This document shows, in pieces, positions 16,577-25,456 of a stretch of DNA of 64,000 nt (position 1 is its first letter; the number at the start of each line of letters is the position of its first letter). The notes beneath the pieces were generated by a model. It was not told the origin of the DNA. It ran no database searches and was given only the letters and a program-made list of their open reading frames with translations. The translations under genes and the position numbers were made by a program. This DNA comes from Bauldia litoralis (GTDB taxonomy: Bacteria > Pseudomonadota > Alphaproteobacteria > Rhizobiales > Kaistiaceae): contig NZ_FMXQ01000002.1 of NCBI RefSeq assembly GCF_900104485.1, positions 372,001 through 436,000 of the forward strand. Direction: 5' to 3'.

Positions 16577-17467
16577 CTAGGGCGTCTTGAGCCTGTCGAC
16601 CAACGCCTGCGCCTCGTCGACCAGACCGGGATAGAAGTCCTGGTCGTCGACCCGTTCGCCATAGCAGGTGTGAAAAGCCGCCTCGCCTTCCGCATAGATT
16701 CGGCCGATTTCATCAAAGCGGCTGTCGTCGTCCGCGCCCGCGTCCTGGTCGCTCTCGGACAGAGCCATCGCCTGCGCCTCGTAGTCCTGCCAGACCGCAT
16801 CGCAATCCGCGATCGCTGTGACCGGCGATGTCACCGGCGCGCTGGCAAGCGTGAAACGGCCATTGGCAAGCACCACCACGATGATCTCGTCCGGCACGCC
16901 GATCGCCACATCCTGGCTGCGCAGATCGAGCATCGCATAGGCGAAATCGGCGCCGGCCGGCGGCTTAACGGGGATCTCCGCGAACCGGGCAACGGCCGCG
17001 TCGGCGCTGATCGCCTGGGTGTAGAAGGCGCCCGTCTCCAGCGCGTCGCGCAGATCGCCCGGCATGGCCGGCGTGCCCCACCAGTCGCGATGCTCGGCGA
17101 GCCAGGCGTCGACAATTCCTTTGGTGGTCACCAGCGCGCCCGCGCTGCCGTCGTCCATTCCAAAGGTCAGTCCGTCCAGCAGGCCGAAGCCGAGGTCGCC
17201 GTCGAACAGCGCTTCGAGGCTGACCGCCCCCTCCGACGAGAAGCCGTCAAGCGTCACCGGACCGATGAGATCGCGCAACTGCGCTTCGAGTTCGTCCAGC
17301 GCCTCCTGATGCGCGGCCATGACCTCGTCGCCGAAATTGCCGGCCGCCGCCTCGGCGGTGAAGCGGGCGACGAAGGCGTCGCGTGACGCGAGGTAATCCT
17401 GTTCCTGGGCTGGCGACCCGGCGGCAATCGACACCAGGGCCAGCAAGGCGATCGCAAAGACTTTCAT
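16577..17467 (-). CDS. Secreted acidic hypothetical protein
   Basis: A 296-residue protein with a clear signal peptide (MKVFAIALLALVSIAAGSPA, cleavage about residue 20-21). The mature part is acidic. It begins with a helical segment rich in Ala/Glu and includes the central motifs WLAEHRDWWGTPAMPGDL and IIVVVLANGRFTLASAP. A C-terminal region has two cysteines (DCDAVWQDYEAQA and FHTCYGERVDD) that could form a disulfide. I chose ATG 17467 because the signal peptide begins there; longer in-frame starts add arginine-rich sequence. I do not recognise the family. It is divergent from the spermidine-synthase-like gene. Confidence 0.7.
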   Translation of the reverse strand: MKVFAIALLALVSIAAGSPAQEQDYLASRDAFVARFTAEAAAGNFGDEVMAAHQEALDELEAQLRDLIGPVTLDGFSSEGAVSLEALFDGDLGFGLLDGLTFGMDDGSAGALVTTKGIVDAWLAEHRDWWGTPAMPGDLRDALETGAFYTQAISADAAVARFAEIPVKPPAGADFAYAMLDLRSQDVAIGVPDEIIVVVLANGRFTLASAPVTSPVTAIADCDAVWQDYEAQAMALSESDQDAGADDDSRFDEIGRIYAEGEAAFHTCYGERVDDQDFYPGLVDEAQALVDRLKTP

Positions 17468-17636
17468 GAGGTGGAATCCCGATGAGGAAGGCGGCAATCT
17501 ACACCGGCGCATGGCGCCCGGATACGACGATCCGCATCGCTTCGACGATCGCCGGTGTCGCACCTGGCGCCGCCGTTGTCTTGCCATCGACCGTCGCTAT
17601 ACTCCGCCGCCAACGTCAGGAGTATCCCGTACCGTC

Positions 17637-18656
17637 ATGGCAAAGAGCGGACGCGCGAAGACCAGCGGGCAGAAGACGCCGCCCGAAAAACCCAGGGCGG
17701 CAACCGGTTCGCGAGCCGCCATCCTGATCGCCCTTGCCGGCGCGGTGGTCGTCGCGGCCGTCCTCGGGGTTCTGCTGTGGCCTCAGCCCCGGACGGAGCT
17801 GGTCGCCGAGACCGGATCGGAACCGGGGCTGATCGCCCGGATCGAGTCCCTCTACAACGACATCTACGTCTACAAGCGGACCAATGGCCAATACGTCCTG
17901 TCGTTCGGCGCGGAACGCCTGCGCTACACCGAATCGGTGGTCAATCCCGACGACGAACTCGATCTGCCGGTCTATTACACCCAGTCGATGACGGTCGGTC
18001 TCGCCTACGCGCCGGCGCTCGAGAATGCCGCGATCATCGGCCTCGGCGGCGGCCGCACCGCCTGGTACCACCACAAGAGCGTCCCGGACCTGCACTTCAC
18101 CGCCGTCGAGCTCGACCCGCAGGTGGCGCAGGTCGCCGACCAGTTCTTCGGCGTGAAGGCCGAGGAGAATTTCGACCTCGAGATCCTCGACGGCCGGGTC
18201 TGGCTGACCAAGTCGGACGAGACCTATGACCTGATCATGGTCGACGCCTATCGCGGTCCCTTCGTCCCCTTCCACCTCCTCACCACCGAGTTCTACGAGG
18301 AGGTCGCCAGCCACCTGAAGCCCGGCGGCATCGCCATCCAGAATGTCGAGCCGTCGACCATGCTCTTCGACAGCGCCGTCGCCACCATCGGCGCCGCTTT
18401 CGACAATCTCGACTTCTACGAGGGCCGCGGCAACATCGTCATCGTCGCCTATGACGGCCCGAAGCGCGACCCGGCCGAACTCCGGCGGATTGCCGCCGAG
18501 CGCCAGGCCGAGTACGGCTTCCGATACGATCTCACGCAGATTCTGGAACGCGGCTACGAGCCGGAATTCGACGCCGACGCCGAACCGCTGACCGATGACT
18601 TCGCCCCGGTGGAGTATCTGAAGGCGATCGACCGGCACAATCAGAAACAGAGTTGA
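17637..18656 (+). CDS. Membrane-anchored spermidine synthase-like methyltransferase-fold protein
   Basis: A 339-residue protein with a Lys-rich cytoplasmic start, one membrane anchor (about residues 28-47) and a spermidine-synthase-like domain. The domain shows a beta-hairpin entry (YNDIYVYK), YYTQSMTVGLAYAP, the nucleotide-binding IIGLGGGRTAWY, an acidic loop AVELDPQV, and MVDAYRGPFVPFHLLT, where the aspartate matches the catalytic position. ATG 17637 follows AGGAG. Such domains usually form the C-terminal half of fused membrane/spermidine synthase proteins. Here the membrane half is the next gene. True polyamine synthesis is not certain, as many of these fused proteins have no known substrate. 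Confidence 0.82.
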   Translation: MAKSGRAKTSGQKTPPEKPRAATGSRAAILIALAGAVVVAAVLGVLLWPQPRTELVAETGSEPGLIARIESLYNDIYVYKRTNGQYVLSFGAERLRYTESVVNPDDELDLPVYYTQSMTVGLAYAPALENAAIIGLGGGRTAWYHHKSVPDLHFTAVELDPQVAQVADQFFGVKAEENFDLEILDGRVWLTKSDETYDLIMVDAYRGPFVPFHLLTTEFYEEVASHLKPGGIAIQNVEPSTMLFDSAVATIGAAFDNLDFYEGRGNIVIVAYDGPKRDPAELRRIAAERQAEYGFRYDLTQILERGYEPEFDADAEPLTDDFAPVEYLKAIDRHNQKQS

Positions 18657-18669
18657 CCGGCGCCCCATC

Positions 18670-19323
18670 ATGACCCTCGCACCTGCGCTTCCCCTCCACC
18701 GCCGACTCGCGGTCGGCCCCGGCGCCGCCCTCCTGGTGGTGATCGATGTCATCACCCTCGGCTTCGTCACGCTCGGCTTCGAGATGGTGGCGAGCCGCAT
18801 CCTGACGCCGCTCTTCGGCAGCGGCATCTACACCTGGGCGACGATCATCTCGATCGTCGTCGGCGGATTGATGGCCGGTTATTTCCTCGGCGGCTTCGTC
18901 GCCGATCGCTTCCCGGGCTTCGGCCTCGCCGCGGTGATCAAGTTCCTCGCCTCGGCCTATCTGTTCTTCATCTACTGGTTGACCCAGGGCGGACTGGAAT
19001 CGCTGATCGGCGAGATCGACGGCGAGTTCACCGCGCTCTTTGTCTCGGGCTTCGTCGTCTGTTTCCCGCCGCTGGTCGTCCTCGGCATGTACTCGCCGCT
19101 GTCGGTGCGCCTCTTGCTGCGCGACCCGAAGGATGCCGGCCGGATTTCCGGCGGGCTGTTCGCGATTTCCTCCTTTGGAAACATCATGGGGATCATCGTG
19201 ACGACCTTCATCCTGATCCCCTCGGTCGGCACCCGGGCGATCACCGCCGGCTTCGCCACCTTCTTGCTGGCGACGGCCTTCGCCTCGCTCTCGACCCGCG
19301 CCATCTACGGCAAGTCGGAGTGA
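18670..19323 (+). CDS. Integral membrane domain of fused-type spermidine synthase, as separate protein
   Basis: A 217-residue protein with five or six membrane segments. It contains the motifs seen in the N-terminal half of fused membrane/spermidine synthase proteins: TLGFEMVASRILTPLFG, IISIVVGGLMAGYFLGG and a C-terminal GGLFAISSFGNIMGI. These include the Glu in the first helix and the Gly-rich GYFLGG turn. It starts 13 bases after the synthase-like gene, in the same operon. The order is reversed relative to the fused protein (catalytic part first). The two products probably assemble in the membrane; what they transport or modify is unknown. Confidence 0.82.
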   Translation: MTLAPALPLHRRLAVGPGAALLVVIDVITLGFVTLGFEMVASRILTPLFGSGIYTWATIISIVVGGLMAGYFLGGFVADRFPGFGLAAVIKFLASAYLFFIYWLTQGGLESLIGEIDGEFTALFVSGFVVCFPPLVVLGMYSPLSVRLLLRDPKDAGRISGGLFAISSFGNIMGIIVTTFILIPSVGTRAITAGFATFLLATAFASLSTRAIYGKSE

Positions 19324-19338
19324 ATCGACACGCGAAAG

Positions 19339-19359
19339 CAGCGCACTAGAGCGCTGTTT
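19339..19359 (+). terminator. Hairpin after the spermidine-synthase-like operon
   Basis: CAGCGC and GCGCTG pair around a six-base loop and are followed by TTT. The element lies 16 bases after the stop codon and could end transcription from the left; it is short and the T-run is weak. Confidence 0.45.
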
Positions 19360-19385
19360 CAATTGGAAAATTCCGGAAATTCGGT

Positions 19386-19964
19386 CTAGTGGGACGACAG
19401 GCCGCTGGCGCCGGTATCGGGAAGCACTTCCGCCGCCATCAGTCCCTTCGCGCCATTGCCATAGCGCACCAGAACGGTCTGTCCCGGCCGCAATTCGGCC
19501 AGCCCGTATTGGCGCAGCGTCTCCATGTGGACGAAGATATCCTCGGTCCCCTCGCCGCGGGTCAGGAAGCCGTAGCCGCGGGTTCGGTTGAACCACTTCA
19601 CCGTCGCGCGCTCGAGACCGCTGGTCGGCGTCACCGTCGTATGGGTGCGGGCCTCGACCGTCTGCGGCGGATGCACCGCGGTCGAATCGTCCATGCTGAG
19701 AATGTGAAACGCCTGGAGGCCCTTCTCGCGCATCACCGCTTCGCAGACCACCCGCGCGCCTTCATGCGCCGTCTGGAAACCGCCCTGGCGGAGACAGGTG
19801 ACATGCAGCAGGACATCGGCCGAACCGTCGTCCGGAATGATGAAGCCGTAGCCCTTCGAAGCGTCAAACCATTTGATGATGCCGGAGACCTCGACGAGAT
19901 CGACGGGCGCTTCTTCGCCTGTCGTCACGCCGACTGGAAGTCCGGGTGAGACCTTCGCCCCCAT
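19386..19964 (-). CDS. Double cold-shock-domain protein
   Basis: A 192-residue protein made of two cold-shock domains. The first (about residues 24-95) has [16 protein letters not shown] with a DVLLHVT RNP2-like strand. The second (about 118-185) has [17 protein letters not shown] and [10 protein letters not shown], closer to canonical CspA RNP1 (KGYGFI) and RNP2 (VFVH). Tandem-CSD proteins of this size are widespread in Alphaproteobacteria and bind single-stranded RNA or DNA. The first domain has drifted more than the second, so the two halves may bind different targets. It is monocistronic. Confidence 0.9.
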   Translation of the reverse strand: MGAKVSPGLPVGVTTGEEAPVDLVEVSGIIKWFDASKGYGFIIPDDGSADVLLHVTCLRQGGFQTAHEGARVVCEAVMREKGLQAFHILSMDDSTAVHPPQTVEARTHTTVTPTSGLERATVKWFNRTRGYGFLTRGEGTEDIFVHMETLRQYGLAELRPGQTVLVRYGNGAKGLMAAEVLPDTGASGLSSH

Positions 19965-20200
19965 GTTGACGCCGTGCCCCTAAACGATGCCGCATTGTCC
20001 GGCGCAGCCTTCGCCGAATCTCGTAAGAGCATAACACCCGCAAGAAGAGAGGCCAGCCCAAAATGGGACTGCGCCTGCGCCTGTGTACTCTTTGCAACGA
20101 TCGGGCAGCAGCAGTGGGGGTGGGTCCGGCCCGATTTGCCTTTGCCGCGGGCGACCTTATGCTCGCCGCCGCAAATCGCCAGGCATCAGGAGGAGCTCCG
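19965..20200. other. Intergenic region between cold-shock and gloA genes
   Basis: This divergent promoter region holds the leader of the cold-shock gene, which would be expected to carry a long 5' UTR. I saw no confident promoter, hairpin or small gene in it. An in-frame extension of gloA into this region lacks family similarity. Confidence 0.4.
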
Positions 20201-20620
20201 ATGAAATATCTTCACACCATGGTCCGCGTCCGTGATCTCGACGCGTCGCTGAAATTCTATCGCGACCTCCTCGGTCTCAAGGAGACCCGTCGGATCGATA
20301 ACGACAAGGGTCGCTTCACGCTGGTCTTCCTCGCCCCCGAGGGCCAGGAGGAAGCGCCGGTCGAACTGACCTACAACTGGGATCCGGAGGAATATACCGG
20401 CGGCCGGAACTTCGGCCACCTCGCCTACGAGGTCGACGACATCTATGCCTTCTGCCAGAAGGTCATGGACGCCGGCGTCACGATCAACCGCCCCCCGCGC
20501 GACGGCCACATGGCGTTCATCCGCTCCCCCGACAACATCTCGCTGGAGATCCTCCAGAAGGGCCAGCGCCTTGAGCCCAAGGAGCCCTGGGCGACGATGC
20601 CGAATACCGGTGAGTGGTAG
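20201..20620 (+). CDS. gloA: Lactoylglutathione lyase (glyoxalase I)
   Basis: A 139-residue VOC-fold metalloenzyme that converts the methylglyoxal-glutathione hemithioacetal to S-lactoylglutathione. The start is [16 protein letters not shown], where His5 is the first metal ligand. [15 protein letters not shown] supplies the glutamate. [14 protein letters not shown] gives the second His, and [11 protein letters not shown] the last Glu. This matches single-domain GloA of the nickel/cobalt-dependent class in length and motif order. The ATG at 20201 follows a strong AGGAGG. A hairpin terminator follows the gene. Confidence 0.94.
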   Translation: MKYLHTMVRVRDLDASLKFYRDLLGLKETRRIDNDKGRFTLVFLAPEGQEEAPVELTYNWDPEEYTGGRNFGHLAYEVDDIYAFCQKVMDAGVTINRPPRDGHMAFIRSPDNISLEILQKGQRLEPKEPWATMPNTGEW

Positions 20621-20649
20621 CCTGGGACCTCTCATCCCGTTCCATTGGT

Positions 20650-20680
20650 CCGCCGGCCCGAGAGGCGCCGGCGGGCACGT
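20650..20680 (+). terminator. Terminator hairpin after gloA
   Basis: CCGCCGGC (20650-20657) pairs with GCCGGCGG (20667-20674), and a short GCACGTTT follows. It lies 30 bases after the gloA stop. Confidence 0.5.
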
Positions 20681-20801
20681 TTGATACCCGCTGAACGGCC
20701 GCATTTCCCCGTCGGTCGGTGACGAAATTCACCGGTCCGACAAGAAGCCGTCGCGAGGCACTTGTTTCGGAGCCGGGATCACCCTTATAAGGCAGCGCGC
20801 T

Positions 20802-20877
20802 GCGCCCTTCGTCTAGCGGTCCAGGACGCCGCCCTTTCACGGCGGAAACACGGGTTCGATTCCCGTAGGGCGTACCA
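20802..20877 (+). tRNA. tRNA-Glu (anticodon TTC)
   Basis: Complete cloverleaf with acceptor GCGCCCT / AGGGCGT (first pair G-T), D-arm GTCTAGCGGTCCAGGAC, anticodon stem GCCGC/GCGGC with loop CCTTTCAC carrying TTC, T-arm ACGGGTTCGATTCCCGT, discriminator A and encoded CCA (20875-20877). A TATAAG box lies about 20 bases upstream. Confidence 0.97.
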
Positions 20878-20978
20878 CTATCCCCAGACTTTCGACCTTT
20901 CGGCTTGATCGCAGCTGTCCCGCATCGGTACTTTCGCCCGATGGACAATCGGCATCCGCCATTCCCGAACTCGCCGTT

Positions 20979-21941
20979 GTGGTGCTCGCGCTCGGCGCAC
21001 CGCCCGAGACGATTCGCGCGATCCGGTCCCTGCTGCGCCAGCAGCCTCCCGTCGAAATCGCCGTGGTGAATTCCGGCGGCGGCGACATGGCGGCACTGCT
21101 CAGCGCCAACCAGCTGGATCTGCCGGTGGTCGAACGCGCCGAGCGGGTCTATGTCGGCGCCGCCCGCAACCTCGGTATCGCCGCAACCCGGGCGCGCTAT
21201 GTCGCCTTTCTCGCCAGCGACTGCGAGGCATCGCCGAACTGGGCGCGCAACCGCCTCGAGACCCATCGTCGCGGATACGCCGCGGTCGGCAGTTCGGTCG
21301 TCAACAGCCGCCGGCGCAATCCCTTCGCCTGGGCATCGCACCTGACCCTGTGGCCCTGGCGGCATCCCGGCCTGAAGAAACGTGGCCTGCCCTTCGGCGC
21401 CTCCTATGACCGCCGGCTGTTCGAGACCTATGGCACCTTCCGCGAAGACCTCAGGGTCGCAGAGGACACCGAATTCAACGCCCGCCTGCCCGAGGACAAG
21501 AAACCGGTGTGGCAGCCGAAGGTCAGAACCGTCCACGCCAACCCGACCAACCCGGTGGCGCTCGTCCGGGACCATTTCGCCCGCGGCACCCGCGCGGCGC
21601 GTTCCACCGTCGAACTGCATGGCCTGCGGATGGACTGCGGTCCGAAGGCATGGTGGCGGAAGTCGTCGTTGTCGACCCGCATGGCGCGCCACACCCACCC
21701 GCGCGACCAAGTCTATGTCAGGCTGGCAAAGCCGATCATCCCGGTCGCGACGGCGGCTTACTGCCTCGGCGCCGCCTTGTGGTTGATGCGGCAGCCGGCC
21801 GCGACCCGCGCCCTGCCCCGGGCCGGTGGCTCGACACCTGCGCCGGTGACGCCGGTCGCCCCCAAGGCGATGGCGGCGGCGAGCGCCATCGCGCTGCAGG
21901 CGCGGCCGGAAGACTCCGCGTCGGCTGAACAGACGCCGTAG
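20979..21941 (+). CDS. Family 2-type glycosyltransferase
   Basis: A 320-residue GT-A fold glycosyltransferase. The N-terminal strand VVVLALGAPPETIRAIRSLL leads to the nucleotide-binding region (VVNSGGGDM). ARNLGIAATRARYVAFLASDCEASPNW follows, with the Asp equivalent to the DxD metal/nucleotide site, and then an acceptor region with EDTEFNARL. A hydrophobic segment lies near residues 250-270 and a Pro/Ala-rich tail ends the protein. The start is uncertain: the reading frame is open back to the tRNA, but the first usual start codon is GTG 20979, within the first beta-strand. An atypical start further up (for example ATT 20961) would complete the fold. It is followed after one base by a second glycosyltransferase-like gene. 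Confidence 0.75.
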   Translation: MVLALGAPPETIRAIRSLLRQQPPVEIAVVNSGGGDMAALLSANQLDLPVVERAERVYVGAARNLGIAATRARYVAFLASDCEASPNWARNRLETHRRGYAAVGSSVVNSRRRNPFAWASHLTLWPWRHPGLKKRGLPFGASYDRRLFETYGTFREDLRVAEDTEFNARLPEDKKPVWQPKVRTVHANPTNPVALVRDHFARGTRAARSTVELHGLRMDCGPKAWWRKSSLSTRMARHTHPRDQVYVRLAKPIIPVATAAYCLGAALWLMRQPAATRALPRAGGSTPAPVTPVAPKAMAAASAIALQARPEDSASAEQTP

Positions 21942-21942
21942 A

Positions 21943-22707
21943 ATGATCGTCCGCGAGCATTTCACCCGGAGCTGGCTCCCGGGACGATGGCGCAGCCGAC
22001 CGCGGATCCTGGCTCTCTTCTCGTTCCGCTACGACGCCCATCTGGTGCCGGACCTGATCGAGAATCTCCGCCCGCTGGTCGACGGCTATGTTGCCTGGGA
22101 CGACCGCGCCGCGACCGACACCTTCAGTTCCGAACCGCGTCGCCGGCGTAAGCTGATCCGGGCCGCGCGCAACATGCGGGCGCGCTGGGTGATGTTCATC
22201 GATCCCGACGAACGGATCGAAAGCGCTGCCGCCGACATCCTCCCGGACATGACGCGTGACGACAAGCCGATGGTGATCGGCTTCCACTTCCGGGAGCTCT
22301 ACACACCGGATTCCTACCGGGTCGACGGTCTTTGGGGGAAGAAGGTCCGCTACAATCTGTTTCCGCTGCTCGACGGCCAGAAGTTCCGGAAGGAAGCCCT
22401 CCATGCCCCGGCCTATCCGATCGGCTATCGCCGCCGGATGACCGACCTCAACCTCTATCACCTGAAGATGATCGCGCCGCAGCGCCGTGCCGCGCGGCGC
22501 GACCTCTACAAGCTGCTCGACCCTGAAAAGGCGTATCAGGACATCGGCTACGACTACCTGGCCGATGACGCCGGGGCTGAATTCGCGACGATCCCGCCGG
22601 AGCGCGGCTACCTGCCCGCGCATCGCGACGACGACGGATTGTGGATGGGCGACATTCCGGCGACGCCGGCAACAGAACCGCAGTCCTCCCGCGACCGCGC
22701 CCGATAA
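21943..22707 (+). CDS. Glycosyltransferase-like protein (GT2-type core)
   Basis: A 254-residue protein with a GT-A-like nucleotide-binding core: RILALFSFRYDAHLVPDLIENLRPLVDGYVAWDDRA, then KLIRAARNMRARWVMFIDPDERIE. DPDER corresponds to the DxD-type motif of family-2 enzymes. The second half (WGKKVRYNLFP, HLKMIAPQRR) has the Lys/Arg-rich acceptor side often seen in cell-surface polysaccharide transferases. It starts one base after the upstream glycosyltransferase, so the two probably act on the same glycan. No polysaccharide export genes are near, and acceptor and donor are unknown. Confidence 0.75.
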   Translation: MIVREHFTRSWLPGRWRSRPRILALFSFRYDAHLVPDLIENLRPLVDGYVAWDDRAATDTFSSEPRRRRKLIRAARNMRARWVMFIDPDERIESAAADILPDMTRDDKPMVIGFHFRELYTPDSYRVDGLWGKKVRYNLFPLLDGQKFRKEALHAPAYPIGYRRRMTDLNLYHLKMIAPQRRAARRDLYKLLDPEKAYQDIGYDYLADDAGAEFATIPPERGYLPAHRDDDGLWMGDIPATPATEPQSSRDRAR

Positions 22708-22719
22708 AGCCCGGACGGG

Positions 22720-24027
22720 CTAGGCGCCCCGCGCCTCGCTTGCGACCGCATCGGCCACCGGCGGCAGCGACGCCCCGGGCATCCGGTCGAGCAGCGACTT
22801 CAGCCGGGCGGAAGAATCCATCAGCACCGCCCTGTCCGGATGCGCCCGCGCCGCGATCAGCGCCTGGGCCAGCCGGATGTCGCGGCCGATCGAGCCGACC
22901 GTGCCAAGTCCGGTCGCGCCGACGATGCGGCCGTCGGGCCGAAGGTGGAAGAGGATCATCGCGCCATCGTCGCGGCGTCGCGCAACGGTCGACGAGCCGA
23001 GATGCGGCAGGCCGACGATCTGCAGCGACAGGTCGTATTGATCCGACCAGAAGAACGGCACGGTATCGCACACGGCGTCTCCCCCCGTCAGGACGCTGGC
23101 GATCACCCGGGCGTGGTCCTCGGCATTCTGGAAAGCCTCGACCCGGACGGTGCGCTCGAACAGGGGATGCCAGTAGGTCGCCACGTCGCCACAGGCGAAG
23201 ATCGCCGGATCGGAGGTCCGAAGGCTGGCGTCGGTGCGAATGCCGACGTCGATGTCCAGCCCGGCGGCCGCCGCCAGTTCGACATTCGCGGCGACACCGA
23301 CGCCGACGACCGCCATGTCGCAGGCCAGCGTCTCGCCGGTGGAAAGCCGCGCCACCCTTGCCTGCCCGTCCTCGCCCGGCTCGAACGCCTCGACCATCGC
23401 CCCCATCCTCAGCGTCACCCCCTCGACGCGGTGCCGCCCGGCCAGCAGTCCGGCGATCTGGCTCGGCACGACGCGCGCGAGCAGCCGGTCGGACGCCTCG
23501 ACCATCGTGATGTCGAGATGCCTGAGCCGCGCCGAGGCCGCGATCTCAAGGCCGATGAAGCCGCCCCCGACGATCATCAGCCGCTTGCCCTTGCCAAAGC
23601 TCCGGGCGATCGCCTCGGCCTGGTCGAAACTTCGCAGGGAATGGATATTGGCGCTGTCAGACCCCGGCGTGGTTAACCGGCGAACCCGCGACCCGGTGGC
23701 CAGCACCAGCCGGTCGTAGGCGACGGTCTCGCCATCGTCGAGCGCGACGGTCCGGGCCTCACGGTCGATCGCCATCGCCGTCACCCCGATCCGCAGGTCG
23801 ACATCCTTCCAGGCGGGATCGGCCTTCGGCCAGATCAGGCAATCCTCCAGCGTCGCGGTGCCGAGCAGGACGCCCTTGGACAACGGTGGCCGTTCATAGG
23901 GCGGATGCGGCTCCTGGCAGATCAGCGTCACGGCGAAGCGCCCGTCGGCCGCGCACAGCGCCTGGGCAAGCCTGCCACCGGCCTGGCCGCCTCCGACAAT
24001 GACAATCCGTTCCCGACGTCGCGCCAT
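22720..24027 (-). CDS. FAD-dependent ferredoxin reductase (MocF-like), copy 1
   Basis: A 435-residue NAD(P)H:ferredoxin reductase of the rubredoxin/putidaredoxin-reductase type. The FAD site is IVIVGGGQAGGRLAQAL, followed by PPYERPPLSKGVLLG. The NADH-binding site is LMIVGGGFIGLEIAA with the acidic end VEAS. The ATGS hinge and the second FAD motif IFACGDVATYW are present. The C-terminal reductase domain contains FFWSDQYDLSLQIVGLP. ATG 24027 begins the FAD fold. It is divergent from the LacI-type regulator and shares a putative operator with it. A second reductase 3 kb away is a clear paralogue, so this gene may serve the same Rieske ferredoxin or a related one. Confidence 0.88.
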   Translation of the reverse strand: MARRRERIVIVGGGQAGGRLAQALCAADGRFAVTLICQEPHPPYERPPLSKGVLLGTATLEDCLIWPKADPAWKDVDLRIGVTAMAIDREARTVALDDGETVAYDRLVLATGSRVRRLTTPGSDSANIHSLRSFDQAEAIARSFGKGKRLMIVGGGFIGLEIAASARLRHLDITMVEASDRLLARVVPSQIAGLLAGRHRVEGVTLRMGAMVEAFEPGEDGQARVARLSTGETLACDMAVVGVGVAANVELAAAAGLDIDVGIRTDASLRTSDPAIFACGDVATYWHPLFERTVRVEAFQNAEDHARVIASVLTGGDAVCDTVPFFWSDQYDLSLQIVGLPHLGSSTVARRRDDGAMILFHLRPDGRIVGATGLGTVGSIGRDIRLAQALIAARAHPDRAVLMDSSARLKSLLDRMPGASLPPVADAVASEARGA

Positions 24028-24118
24028 GGTCTCCGGTCTCGCGCCACTGCGATCAGCCGAAGGTACAGGCGAGTACAGCCCGACCGCAATCGCGGCGACC
24101 CGGCGGAGGGAGTGCTCA

Positions 24119-24134
24119 TGATGGTATTCCATCA
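24119..24134. promoter_or_regulatory. Putative LacI-family operator, site 1
   Basis: TGATGGTATTCCATCA is an inverted repeat with 6-base arms (TGATGG / CCATCA) in the 142-base gap between the ferredoxin reductase and the LacI-type regulator. Two further sites with TGAT and CCATCA at the same spacing occur at 25322 and 29237. The regulator may therefore control itself and the reductase here. Confidence 0.6.
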
Positions 24135-24169
24135 AATGGTGCGGACGATCGCTGCCGGATCGGCTATGG

Positions 24170-25324
24170 ATGACCCGGAGGAGGATCGGGGTGAGCGACG
24201 AGACCAGAGACGATACCGGGGAGCCGAAGGGCCAGCGACCCGGCCCGGCCCGGCCGGGCCTCTCCGATGTCGCGGCCCGTGCCGGCGTCGGCATCGCCAC
24301 GGTCGACCGCGTCCTCAACGAGCGCGGCAACGTCTCCCCGGCCACCGCCCGCAAGGTGATCGAAGCGGCTCGCGACCTCGGACTGCCGCGGATCCTGCCA
24401 AGGCCCTACCGGCGCGGCGTGCGGATCGGCGTCGTCATGGCCCGGCGCGAGACGCCCTTCGCCGAGCGAGTCAGTGCCGCCTTCCTCCGCGTCGGCGCCA
24501 CCCTCGACCGCTCGGTCATCATCCAGCGCAGCTTCGTCGACGAGACCCGCCCGCGCGAGGTCGCCGAGCACCTCGCCTCGACCAAGGCCGACGCGCTGAT
24601 CATCTACGGCCAGGAGCAACTGGCGATCATCGACGCCGTCAGGGCGCTGACCGCCCGCGGCATCCCGGTGGTGACGATGATCTCCGATATCCCCACCTCG
24701 CCGCGCCTCGCCTATGTCGGCATCGACCACTACAGCGCGGGCCGCACCGCCGCCTTCTTCATGGCGCGGATGGCCCGCCGGTCGGGCCCGGTGCTGGTGC
24801 TCTGCCACAGCTACGACTACCGCGCCCATGCCGAGCGGGTCAGCGGCTTCACCGACGGGTTGCGCGACCACGCCCCGGAGATGACCATCCTCGACGTGAT
24901 CGAGGGCCACGACCGCCAGGACGAATCCGAAGCGTTGGTGCTGGATCGCATCGGCGGCGCACCGGAAGAAATCGTCGGCATCTACAACACCGGCGGCGCC
25001 AACCGCGCCGTGGACAAGGCCATCGGCCAAGTCGCCTGGCAGCAACGGCCGGTCTTCATCGGCCACGAATTGTCGATCCACACTGCCCGCATGCTGTCGA
25101 CCGGCGTCATGACGCTGGCCATCGACCAGAACCCGGAAGAGCAGGCGCGCCGGGCGGTCGACGTGCTGCTCCGCCGCTTCGGCCACAGCGATACGCCGCC
25201 GGAGGCGAATGACGTCGCCTTCACGATCTTCGGGCCGGAGAATATCCCGCCGGCCGAAGAGAGCACGGAGACCGGCCTTTTCCTGCCAGGCAAGCCCGGC
25301 GAAGGGTCCACTTCGGTCCCGTGA
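24170..25324 (+). CDS. LacI-family transcriptional regulator of the moc-like island
   Basis: A 384-residue regulator. The helix-turn-helix lies at about residues 30-50 (LSDVAARAGVGIATVDRVLN), with the TVDRVLNERG recognition and hinge sequence in place of the usual TVSRVLN. A hinge helix follows, then a periplasmic-binding-protein-like sensor domain (about 85-345) with IGVVMARRETPFAERVSAAF and YVGIDHYSAGRTAAFFMARM. The sensor resembles those for sugar or inositol ligands. The unusual recognition helix fits an operator that differs from the standard CG-centred LacI palindrome. It is probably a repressor relieved by the transported substrate. Start codons downstream (GTG 24191) are possible. Confidence 0.88.
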   Translation: MTRRRIGVSDETRDDTGEPKGQRPGPARPGLSDVAARAGVGIATVDRVLNERGNVSPATARKVIEAARDLGLPRILPRPYRRGVRIGVVMARRETPFAERVSAAFLRVGATLDRSVIIQRSFVDETRPREVAEHLASTKADALIIYGQEQLAIIDAVRALTARGIPVVTMISDIPTSPRLAYVGIDHYSAGRTAAFFMARMARRSGPVLVLCHSYDYRAHAERVSGFTDGLRDHAPEMTILDVIEGHDRQDESEALVLDRIGGAPEEIVGIYNTGGANRAVDKAIGQVAWQQRPVFIGHELSIHTARMLSTGVMTLAIDQNPEEQARRAVDVLLRRFGHSDTPPEANDVAFTIFGPENIPPAEESTETGLFLPGKPGEGSTSVP

Positions 25325-25337
25325 TCGGAAACCATCA
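25322..25337. promoter_or_regulatory. Putative LacI-family operator, site 2 (upstream of mocD-like gene)
   Basis: TGATCGGAAACCATCA has the same outer arms and total length as site 1. It begins in the regulator's stop codon and lies 120 bases upstream of the diiron oxygenase start, suiting control of that gene. Confidence 0.5.
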
Positions 25338-25456
25338 CCGGAATTGGCGTTCCGGACGCCCGCCGCGGTGCTAGCCGATTGACAGCGGCGGATCAGCGCC
25401 CACTATCTAGGCACAATCAAAATCGTACCGTTGGCGGGTCTCCGGGAGGGATCACG

